Positions 1 to 6,029 of a stretch of 16,280 nucleotides of DNA are shown here, one piece after another. Location: positions 1 to 16,280 of the forward strand of contig CAKUKP010000071.1 of the NCBI GenBank assembly GCA_934663625.1. Reading direction: 5' to 3'. The translations under genes and the position numbers were made by a program. The number at the start of each line of letters is the position of its first letter. The first letter of the stretch is position 1. Source of the DNA: an uncultured Clostridia bacterium (GTDB taxonomy: Bacteria > Bacillota > Clostridia > Christensenellales > Aristaeellaceae). Below the pieces are notes generated by a model. That model had not been told where the DNA came from and made no database searches. It was given only the letters and a program-made list of their open reading frames with translations.

Positions 1-143
1 ATATTCATCAGCGTGGATTTGCCGGCGCCGTTTTCGCCCAGCAGCGCGTGAATTTCCCCCGCTTCAACGGCGAGGTGAACATCCTTCAGCACCGGATTGC
101 TGCCGAAAGCCTTCGAGATGTTTGTCATTTCCAGTATTGCCAT
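1..143 (-). CDS. Sugar ABC transporter ATP-binding protein (N-terminal fragment)
   Basis: This is the start of an ABC ATPase that continues beyond the left edge; only 47 codons are present. The visible protein begins MAILEMTNISKAFG, reaches a complete Walker A motif (GENGAGKST, about residues 36-44) and stops at the edge. GENGAGKST is the form typical of the RbsA/MglA/XylG double-domain ATPases of the carbohydrate uptake transporter 2 family. The gene upstream encodes a sugar-type binding protein, so this is very likely its energising subunit at the cytoplasmic face of the membrane. The ATG at 143-141 is preceded by two copies of an AGGGGAG ribosome-binding-like sequence. Membrane permease genes would be expected further left. 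Family assignment is firm; the sugar is unknown. Confidence 0.9.
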   Translation of the reverse strand, partial: MAILEMTNISKAFGSNPVLKDVHLAVEAGEIHALLGENGAGKSTLMN

Positions 144-148
144 ACCTT

Positions 149-174
149 AACTCCCCTGTATCAAAACTCCCCTG
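149..174 (-). promoter_or_regulatory. Tandem Shine-Dalgarno-like repeat before the ABC ATPase gene
   Basis: The 10-mer aactcccctg (plus strand) occurs at 149-158 and again at 165-174, 16 bp apart. In the minus-strand transcript this gives two CAGGGGAGTT boxes, the nearer one about 8 nt before the ATPase ATG. The nearer copy is the likely ribosome binding site; the farther copy has no start codon of its own. It may be a standby site or chance duplication. Confidence 0.5.
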
Positions 175-184
175 ATATAGGCGC

Positions 185-216
185 GAAAGCGGGATTTTTG
201 ATCAAATCCCGCTTTC
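185..216 (-). promoter_or_regulatory. Intercistronic stem-loop between binding-protein and ATPase genes
   Basis: A perfect 13-bp inverted repeat (gaaagcgggattt at 185-197 against aaatcccgctttc at 204-216) with a 6-nt loop lies in the 106-bp gap between the binding-protein stop and the ATPase start. No T-run follows it in either direction, so it is not a classic intrinsic terminator. In many ABC sugar operons such a structure protects the abundant binding-protein mRNA from 3' decay and lowers downstream expression; that role is inferred here. Confidence 0.65.
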
Positions 217-249
217 ACATTGCATGAATTGCAAATGCCTGTCAATTAA

Positions 250-1350
250 TTAATGTCCGGTGAAGCCTTCGATCACATCGGCGTTTGAAGAATCGACGAT
301 GAATACGGGCTCATATTCGCCGGAGCCAACCTCGTAATCCCAGTTGCCGGAAACGTAGTTCACGCCCTTTTCGATAACGGACTGCATCATCTTGGGGCTG
401 AAGTACACGCTCATCATATCGTCAAAGTACTTGGCGGCGATTTCGTGCTTTTCGGTATCGGTGCCGTTCATGACGTTGTAGAGCTCCTGCATGCCGCCGA
501 TTGCGGAAATGTAGACGTTCATGGCTTCCAGATCCGCCAGCGTTTCCGCGGAAGCGCCCGCGCTCAGGTAGTTCAGCACACCGAAGGTCATTTCATCATC
601 CATGGAATAGATGTACAGATTGCCGCCGTTCGCCTTGGCTGCCGCTACGATTTCATCGAACTTCTGCTCGACATAGCCGTAAGCGCCGTCTGCAGACCAG
701 TTGCAAACCACGGTGTAGGTGGAGAACACCTTGTCCAGATCTTCCTGCGCCCACACTTCGGTGGTGTTGTAGGAGCCGGTCTTTTCATCTTCATAGGCGA
801 TTTCGCCGCGCAGGAACTGCTCGAAGCCTTCCTGACGACGGGAGCAGACGGTGCCGTTGTCGCCGTACAGAACGACCACGGTGTCGCCGGGCTTCATGCC
901 GTTCTTCTGCAGCCAGTAGGCGATGCCCGCGCCGCACTGCCAGTTGTTACCGGAATAGTTCAGCGCCGCATACTTTTCGGTGGCTTCGATGATGCGGTCG
1001 AAGGAGATGAACGGGATGCCTTCCGCGTACAGGGCTTCCTGACCGGCCTGTGCGGAATCGTCCAGCGCCATCATGACGACGATCGCTGCATCGTTGTTGG
1101 CGATGATGGTATTGATCTGGTCAACCTGCTCTTCGCCGGAAGAAGCGGGGATATAGGTCGCCTTGTAGGTGCCTTCCGCGGTGATCTCTTCGCACTTCGC
1201 CTGTGCGTATGCGCCTGCCTGCGCCGTCCAGCCGTGGTCGGGCGTGGGGCCGAGAACGTAGATGGTGTTGCCTTCCGCCATGGCAGCGCCGACGATGCAC
1301 ACGGACAGGGTCAGCACGATGGCGAGAACCAGAGAAGCGAGCTTTTTCAT
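250..1350 (-). CDS. Sugar ABC transporter substrate-binding protein (periplasmic-binding-protein type, LacI-like fold)
   Basis: The 366-aa exported protein resembles the ribose/galactose/xylose binding proteins (Peripla_BP_4 class). It has an N-terminal signal (MKK, hydrophobic stretch to about residue 22, AMA before E26). Its first strand is IYVLGPTPDHGW, followed by a segment with DQINTIIANNDAAIVV and by GIPFISFDRII, all typical of this fold. There is a cysteine at 18, but the preceding LSV does not fit the lipobox, which needs G, A or S just before the cysteine, so signal peptidase I cleavage after A25 looks more likely. The ATG is preceded by GGAGG at normal spacing. Downstream on the same strand is the cognate ATPase; divergently lie oxidoreductase and isomerase genes that probably process the imported compound. 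The ligand cannot be predicted; a sugar or polyol is the best guess. Confidence 0.9.
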   Translation of the reverse strand: MKKLASLVLAIVLTLSVCIVGAAMAEGNTIYVLGPTPDHGWTAQAGAYAQAKCEEITAEGTYKATYIPASSGEEQVDQINTIIANNDAAIVVMMALDDSAQAGQEALYAEGIPFISFDRIIEATEKYAALNYSGNNWQCGAGIAYWLQKNGMKPGDTVVVLYGDNGTVCSRRQEGFEQFLRGEIAYEDEKTGSYNTTEVWAQEDLDKVFSTYTVVCNWSADGAYGYVEQKFDEIVAAAKANGGNLYIYSMDDEMTFGVLNYLSAGASAETLADLEAMNVYISAIGGMQELYNVMNGTDTEKHEIAAKYFDDMMSVYFSPKMMQSVIEKGVNYVSGNWDYEVGSGEYEPVFIVDSSNADVIEGFTGH

Positions 1351-1449
1351 GGGTTGTTGCCTCCATTCATATTTATAATAACCGCGCTATCCTGCGGCCA
1401 CTATTCATGGTTTAATATCTGCGAAACAAAAGAATCGCCTGTGCTTTAT

Positions 1450-1478
1450 ATTCTAACATAATCCGTCAGAACAATCAA
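1450..1478 (-). promoter_or_regulatory. Predicted sigma-A promoter for the sugar ABC operon
   Basis: On the minus strand TTGATT (1478-1473), a 17-nt spacer and TAGAAT (1455-1450) form a good vegetative promoter, with a TG one base before the -10. It would give a leader of about 90 nt before the binding-protein ATG. A second possible minus-strand pair (TTGCTT, 17 nt, TATAAT at 1533-1505) lies further upstream. Confidence 0.6.
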
Positions 1479-1542
1479 CCGTTTTTAATGTATTCGAGAG
1501 AAAAATTATAGACCTTGTGAAGCCAAAAAGCAAAATTGGTTA

Positions 1543-1571
1543 TTGCGGTCGATGAAAGATGATGTTATAAT
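1543..1571 (+). promoter_or_regulatory. Predicted extended -10 promoter for the first oxidoreductase/isomerase unit
   Basis: A perfect TATAAT at 1566-1571 is preceded by TGT, forming an extended -10. TTGCGG at 1543-1548 is a weak -35 at 17-nt spacing. The element lies inside the longest possible reading frame of the following gene, which supports the shorter start chosen for it. It is divergent from the sugar ABC promoter; I see no clear operator palindrome between them. Confidence 0.65.
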
Positions 1572-1632
1572 CATACGTGAGATCGTTTTTTTGAAGAAAT
1601 CTGCCTGTATTTATGAATGGAGGAATATGGAA

Positions 1633-2676
1633 ATGATTGGAATTGGAATTATCGGCTGCGGCAAGATCGCGCAGGTGCGCCACATTCCCGAATATATGGA
1701 TCATCCGGATGCGAAGATCATCGGTCTGTACGATTTGAATCACGATCGCGCGCGGGAGCTGGCGGAAAAATGCGGAGCGACCGCTTATGAAACCGTAGAA
1801 GAACTGCTGGCAAATCCCGCTATCGAAGCGGTATCCATCTGCGCCGCGAACTTCGCGCATGCGGAGCTTTCCATTCAGGCGATGCGCGCGGGCAAGCATG
1901 TGCTGTGCGAAAAGCCCATGGCGGTAAATTTTGAAGAATGCGAAGCTATGGTCAAGGCCGCCCGCGAAACCGGAAAGAAACTGATGATCGGGCACAACCA
2001 GCGGCTTGCGAAGGCGCACGTCAAAGCAAAGGAGCTGATCGACGCGGGCGCCATCGGCAGGATCATCACCTTCCGCACGACCTTCGGTCACGGCGGCCCC
2101 GAAACATGGTCGGTCGATCCCGGCAAAAACGTATGGTTCTTCGATAAATCCCGCGCGGCGATGGGCGTAATGGCGGATCTGGGCATTCATAAGACCGATC
2201 TGATCCAGTATCTTACCGGACAGCGGATCATCGGCACAACCGCAAAATTGACCACGCTGGACAAGCGGGATATGAACGGCAATCTGATCGGCGTGGACGA
2301 TAACGCCATCTGCGTATATGAACTGACGGGCGGCATCGTCGGCACCATGACCGCCAGCTGGACCTATTACGGCGCGGAGGACAATTCCACCGTATTCTAC
2401 GGCACGGAGGGCATCATGCGCATCTACGATGATCCGGCGCATTCCATCGTGCTGATCGGCAGGGACGGTGCGCGCACGAATTACGACGTCGAACAGATTC
2501 AGACCAACGATAATCAGACCAAATCCGGCATCATCGATCTGTGGATGGATTGCCTTGTGCACGATACCGCGCCCGCCATTTCCGGCGAGAGCGTGCTGAG
2601 CGCCATGCGCGCGGTGTTTGCGTCCATTCGCTCCTCCGAGGAAGGCCGCAGGATTGAAATCCCCGAAAATTGCTGA
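1633..2676 (+). CDS. Gfo/Idh/MocA family NAD(P)-dependent oxidoreductase (first copy)
   Basis: The 347-aa cytoplasmic dehydrogenase belongs to the glucose-fructose oxidoreductase/inositol dehydrogenase family. The N-terminal Rossmann fold begins IGIGIIGCGKIA (GxGxxG variant, residues 3-12). The family's EKP signature is present (CEKPMAV, E93-K94-P95), and NFAH near residue 73 fits the usual cofactor-side loop. The C-terminal half is the alpha/beta substrate domain, with AMGVMADLGIHKTDL as the equivalent of the catalytic helix (Asp/His). Members oxidise a hydroxyl of a sugar or cyclitol to a ketone. The start at 1633 has GGAGG (1619-1623) at 9 nt; ATG 1627 is an alternative with a tight 3-nt spacing. 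The frame stays open upstream to 1543, but that part contains the promoter. It is followed 28 nt later by an isomerase gene, suggesting consecutive steps. The substrate is unknown. Confidence 0.9.
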   Translation: MIGIGIIGCGKIAQVRHIPEYMDHPDAKIIGLYDLNHDRARELAEKCGATAYETVEELLANPAIEAVSICAANFAHAELSIQAMRAGKHVLCEKPMAVNFEECEAMVKAARETGKKLMIGHNQRLAKAHVKAKELIDAGAIGRIITFRTTFGHGGPETWSVDPGKNVWFFDKSRAAMGVMADLGIHKTDLIQYLTGQRIIGTTAKLTTLDKRDMNGNLIGVDDNAICVYELTGGIVGTMTASWTYYGAEDNSTVFYGTEGIMRIYDDPAHSIVLIGRDGARTNYDVEQIQTNDNQTKSGIIDLWMDCLVHDTAPAISGESVLSAMRAVFASIRSSEEGRRIEIPENC

Positions 2677-2704
2677 TAGCTGATAAATGTAAGGAGATAG
2701 GAGC

Positions 2705-3628
2705 ATGTTTAAATTCGGACTTTTGACCGCCATTCTGGATGGCTGGACGTATGAAGAAGCGGTGGATATCGCTTCGGATATGGGCTTTGAATGCATCGAA
2801 GTTGCGTGCTGGCCCGCGGGCAAGGCGGAGCGCCGCTATGCGGGTGTGAGCCATATCGACGCGGAGCGCGTCCTTGCAGACGACGTCTACGCCGCGCACG
2901 TTCTGGATTACGCGCGGGAGAGGGATATTACCATATCTTCCCTCGCGTATTATCCCAATACCCTCGATCCCGATCTTCAGAAGCGCAGCGCCGCGATCGA
3001 TCATCTGAAGGCGCTCATCCGCGCGTCCGCGAAGCTGGGCGTGAATATGGTGACCACCTTCATCGGCCGCGATCAGAACAAAAACGTAGAGGAAAATATC
3101 GAACTGTTCGCGCAGGTGTGGCCGGAGATCATCCGTCTGGCAGAGAAACAGGGCGTTCGCATCGCCATCGAAAACTGCCCGATGCTATTCGGCGCGGATC
3201 AGTGGCCGGGCGGACAGAATCTGATGTGCACGCCGGTGATCTTCCGCCGCCTGTTCGAAATCATTCCGTCCAAAAACTTCGGTTTGAATTTCGATCCCAG
3301 CCATTATGTATGGCAGGGGCTGGATTACATTAAAACCATCCATGATTTCGCGGATCGCATCTTCCACATCCATTTCAAGGATATCAAGCTGCATAAGGAA
3401 AAGCTTGCGGAGTGCGGCGTGCTGGCGTATCCGCTGGAGTACATGTCGCCCAAGCTTCCCGGTCTGGGCGATGTGGATTGGAGCGGCTTCGTTTCCGCCC
3501 TGCACGATATCCGCTTCGACGGCTGCGCCGTGATCGAAGTAGAGGATAAGGCGTTCGAATCCTCCCGCGAGGATATCCTCAATTCGATCTTCCTCGCCAA
3601 GCATTATTTGAACAATTACATCATATAA
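2705..3628 (+). CDS. Sugar phosphate isomerase/epimerase-like TIM-barrel protein
   Basis: This 307-aa protein is of the xylose-isomerase-like TIM-barrel superfamily (AP_endonuc_2), which includes sugar epimerases, IolE/IolI-type dehydratases or isomerases and hydroxypyruvate isomerase. Likely divalent-metal ligands sit at strand ends: E156 (IAIENCPM), D197 (NFDPSH), H221/H223 (HIHFKD) and E278 (VIEVED). Length and motif order are normal for the family. No signal peptide is present, so it acts in the cytoplasm. The ATG follows an AGGAG-rich site (AAGGAGATAGGAG). The gene is 28 nt behind a Gfo/Idh oxidoreductase, so its substrate is probably the keto-sugar made there. It is followed by a strong hairpin that ends the unit. 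Sequence alone cannot separate epimerase, isomerase and dehydratase. Confidence 0.87.
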   Translation: MFKFGLLTAILDGWTYEEAVDIASDMGFECIEVACWPAGKAERRYAGVSHIDAERVLADDVYAAHVLDYARERDITISSLAYYPNTLDPDLQKRSAAIDHLKALIRASAKLGVNMVTTFIGRDQNKNVEENIELFAQVWPEIIRLAEKQGVRIAIENCPMLFGADQWPGGQNLMCTPVIFRRLFEIIPSKNFGLNFDPSHYVWQGLDYIKTIHDFADRIFHIHFKDIKLHKEKLAECGVLAYPLEYMSPKLPGLGDVDWSGFVSALHDIRFDGCAVIEVEDKAFESSREDILNSIFLAKHYLNNYII

Positions 3629-3633
3629 AGCGC

Positions 3634-3686
3634 TTCCCCGACGCCGAACGTCCGGTTTTTACGGATATTCGGCGTCGGGGAAATTT
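3634..3686 (+). terminator. Stem-loop terminator after the isomerase gene
   Basis: A perfect 15-bp stem (ttccccgacgccgaa, 3634-3648, with its complement at 3668-3682) encloses a smaller tccg/cgga stem, then AATTT follows. The hairpin starts 5 nt after the isomerase stop. The trailing T-tract is short, so termination may be partial, but the stability and position support an intrinsic terminator separating the two plus-strand units. Confidence 0.7.
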
Positions 3687-3709
3687 AAAATACAGGATGT
3701 ATTCGAAGC

Positions 3710-3738
3710 TGGCGAAAAAGCAGGATTGATGCTATAAT
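3710..3738 (+). promoter_or_regulatory. Predicted extended -10 promoter for the alcohol dehydrogenase unit
   Basis: TATAAT at 3733-3738 is preceded by TGC (extended -10). The -35 position (TGGCGA, 3710-3715, 17-nt spacing) is poor, so recognition would rest on the extended -10. The 12-nt context TGATGCTATAAT matches the promoter at 1560-1571 in 11 of 12 positions. Confidence 0.6.
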
Positions 3739-3780
3739 ACAGATAAAACATTCAAATACAGCATTGGGAGGCAGCGGACT

Positions 3781-4971
3781 ATGGCAAATAATTTTGAATT
3801 TTATTCGCCCACGCGGGTTGTATTCGGCAGGGAAACGGAACAGCAGGTCGGAAAACTGGTGCGGGAATACGGCGGAAGTCGGGTTCTGATCGTCTATGGC
3901 GGAAAAAGCGCCGTCCGTTCGGGACTGCTGGAAAAGGTGAAAGCGGCTCTGCGGCAGGAGGAGATTTATGCGGCAGAGCTGGGCGGCGTTGTGCCCAATC
4001 CGCATCTTCAAAAGGTATATGAAGGCATTCAAATCGGAAAAGCCGAACAGATCGATTTTCTGCTGGCGGTGGGCGGCGGCAGCGTGATTGATACTGCGAA
4101 AGCCATCGCGTATGGTCTGGCGGAGCCGGAAACGGACGTGTGGGAGCTCTATGCGCATACGCGGACGGCAAAACGGTGCCTGCCCGTGGCGAGCGTATTG
4201 ACGATTGCGGCGGCGGGCAGCGAAACTTCCAAGGGAAGCGTGATCACGAACGAAGAAACCCATGAAAAGCGCGCTTACGATGATGATCTCGTTCGCCCGA
4301 AGTTCGCCATCATGAATCCTGCGTTGACCGCGACGCTTCCGGATTATCAGACGGAATCTGGCTGCGCCGATATCATGATGCATACGATGGAGCGCTATTT
4401 TACCAACGGAGGCAATATGGATATTACCGATGCTCTGGCGGAGGGATTGCTGCGAACCGTAATGAAAAATGCGAAGATTCTGCACAAGGATCCGGAGAAC
4501 TACGATGCGCGCGCCGAGGTCATGTGGTCGGGCAGCCTTGCGCACAATGATCTGACCGGCTGCGGCAATAACGGCGGAGATTTTATGTCGCATCAGTTGG
4601 AACATGAATTGGGCGGCATGTTCGATGTAACCCACGGCGCGGGACTTGCGGCAATCTGGCCCAACTGGGCGCGGCATGTGTATAGGGATTGTCTGCCGCG
4701 CTTTGTGAAATTTGCGCGCAACGTTATGGGCGTTGCCGAGGACGGAAGCGATGAAGAAATCGCCCTGCGCGGCATCGCGGCGATGGAGGATTTTTATCAC
4801 AGCGTCGGTATGCCGGTAAATCTGCGCGAACTGGGCATTCATCCGACCGACGCGCAGATTCGGGAAATGGCAGAGCGTTGTCTGAAAGCCTGCGGCGCGC
4901 ATACGGGCTCCGCGAAGAAGCTTACGCTTGAAGATATGATCGCGATCTACAATGCGGCGAATGCAAACTGA
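3781..4971 (+). CDS. Iron-containing alcohol dehydrogenase (YqhD/BdhA-like)
   Basis: The 396-aa enzyme is a group III metal-dependent alcohol dehydrogenase, most like the NADPH-dependent butanol/aldehyde reductases YqhD and BdhA. The NAD(P)-binding motif GGGSVID is at 98-104. Predicted metal ligands are all present: D197 and H201 (ADIMMH), H271 (SHQLEHELGG) and H285 (THGAGLA). FYSPTRVVFG at the N-terminus is the usual family opening. These enzymes reduce aldehydes to alcohols or the reverse. The ATG has GGGAGG at 9 nt. The gene sits 26 nt before a second Gfo/Idh oxidoreductase under its own promoter. In this setting it may reduce a glycolaldehyde- or lactaldehyde-like product or recycle cofactor, but that is inference. 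Length is normal and nothing is broken. Confidence 0.93.
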   Translation: MANNFEFYSPTRVVFGRETEQQVGKLVREYGGSRVLIVYGGKSAVRSGLLEKVKAALRQEEIYAAELGGVVPNPHLQKVYEGIQIGKAEQIDFLLAVGGGSVIDTAKAIAYGLAEPETDVWELYAHTRTAKRCLPVASVLTIAAAGSETSKGSVITNEETHEKRAYDDDLVRPKFAIMNPALTATLPDYQTESGCADIMMHTMERYFTNGGNMDITDALAEGLLRTVMKNAKILHKDPENYDARAEVMWSGSLAHNDLTGCGNNGGDFMSHQLEHELGGMFDVTHGAGLAAIWPNWARHVYRDCLPRFVKFARNVMGVAEDGSDEEIALRGIAAMEDFYHSVGMPVNLRELGIHPTDAQIREMAERCLKACGAHTGSAKKLTLEDMIAIYNAANAN

Positions 4972-4997
4972 CCGGCGAACAGAAGGAGGATAACATT

Positions 4998-5981
4998 ATG
5001 CGGAAGATCAAATGGGGCGTATTGGGCACGGCTTTTATCTGCGAGCGAAGCACCATTCCGGGAATGGTGCTGGCGGACAACTGTGAAATGTACGCGATTG
5101 CGGGCAGAAATCCGGAAAAGGCGCAGCAGTTCAAAGAAAAATACGGCTTTCAGAAGGCGTATGGAAGCTATGCGCAGCTGCTGGATGATCCGCAGGTCGA
5201 GGCGGTGTACATTCCGCTGCCGAATACCCTGCACTATGAATGGACGATTCGGGCGCTGAAGCGCGGCAAGCACGTGCTGTGTGAAAAGCCGCTCGCGCCG
5301 ACGGAAGCGCAGGCGAAGGAAATGTTCGCCGCCGCGGAGGAAAACCAGGTGTATCTGATGGAAGCCTTCGCCTATCAGCACAGCCCGTACATAGCGGCGA
5401 TTCGATCGGAACTTGAAAAAGGAACCATCGGCGATGTGCGCTATATGCAGACGACGTTCATCACCTCCGATTACAACGAGCGAAACATTCGTATGCGCCG
5501 GGATACCCTCGGCGGCTGCACCTACGATCTGGGCGTATACAATATCAGCCTGATTCTGCGGCTGTTGGGCGATGAACCGGTAAACATTCGTGCGATCGCC
5601 AGCTTTTCCGATGCGAAGATCGATGTGCTGACCTCCGCGATATTGGAATATGCCGATGGCAAAAAGGCGGCGCTTACCTGCGGCATGGCGCTGGCGACCG
5701 ATCGGGATCGCCACATCGACAGCTTTGAAATTCAGGGAACGCACGGCAGCATTCGCGGAGAGCGCTTTGAATTCAACGGCGACGGCGAACTGAGCTATAC
5801 GATAACGAACTTTGACGGCGGCGAGGAAACCAAAACGGTATCCGTTCCGCAGAACTACCGCCTTGAGGTGGAACAGATGGGCAGATGCGTGCTGGGTCTG
5901 GAAACGCCCGCCGTTACGAAGGAATTTTCACTCGCGAACGCGCGCATCATCGACGGCGTGCTGAAAGAAATCAATTATTGA
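4998..5981 (+). CDS. Gfo/Idh/MocA family oxidoreductase (second copy, dihydrodiol-dehydrogenase-like)
   Basis: This 327-aa protein is related to, but clearly distinct from, the oxidoreductase at 1633. The Rossmann fold begins WGVLGTAFIC (residues 6-15), the GVLGTA form common in the dihydrodiol dehydrogenase-like branch. The EKP signature is at 96-98 (CEKPLAPT), and MEAFAYQHSP and GGCTYDLGVYNIS follow, the latter being the usual active-site helix region. The start has AAGGAGG at 8 nt. It is the last gene of the alcohol dehydrogenase unit and converges on the penicillin-binding protein gene with only 33 nt between stops. It probably oxidises or reduces a sugar or cyclic diol with NAD(P). Having two such enzymes in one locus suggests either successive oxidations or an oxidation-reduction pair, as in some sugar-isomerising or glycoside-modifying pathways. 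Confidence 0.9.
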   Translation: MRKIKWGVLGTAFICERSTIPGMVLADNCEMYAIAGRNPEKAQQFKEKYGFQKAYGSYAQLLDDPQVEAVYIPLPNTLHYEWTIRALKRGKHVLCEKPLAPTEAQAKEMFAAAEENQVYLMEAFAYQHSPYIAAIRSELEKGTIGDVRYMQTTFITSDYNERNIRMRRDTLGGCTYDLGVYNISLILRLLGDEPVNIRAIASFSDAKIDVLTSAILEYADGKKAALTCGMALATDRDRHIDSFEIQGTHGSIRGERFEFNGDGELSYTITNFDGGEETKTVSVPQNYRLEVEQMGRCVLGLETPAVTKEFSLANARIIDGVLKEINY

Positions 5982-6002
5982 TCATTTCGAGGGGCTGGAG
6001 CG

Positions 6003-6029
6003 CGGATATTTCGGCTATGAAAATATCCG
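6003..6029. terminator. Possible shared hairpin at the convergent gene end
   Basis: A 9-bp stem (cggatattt 6003-6011 with aaatatccg 6021-6029) spans the stop codon of the penicillin-binding protein gene, just past the end of the oxidoreductase gene. Neither side has a real T-tract, so bidirectional termination is only a possibility. It is the only candidate in the 33-nt gap. Confidence 0.35.

Noticed and set aside
445..1461. Long open frame on the plus strand opposite the sugar-binding protein gene
   Set aside because: It is antisense to a gene with clear family motifs, has no ribosome site, and its sequence shows the histidine-, alanine- and arginine-rich bias of a shadow frame.
1543..1632. 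N-terminal extension of the first Gfo/Idh gene to TTG 1543
   Set aside because: The added region contains the predicted TATAAT promoter and its residues do not resemble the family; GGAGG points to ATG 1633 or 1627.
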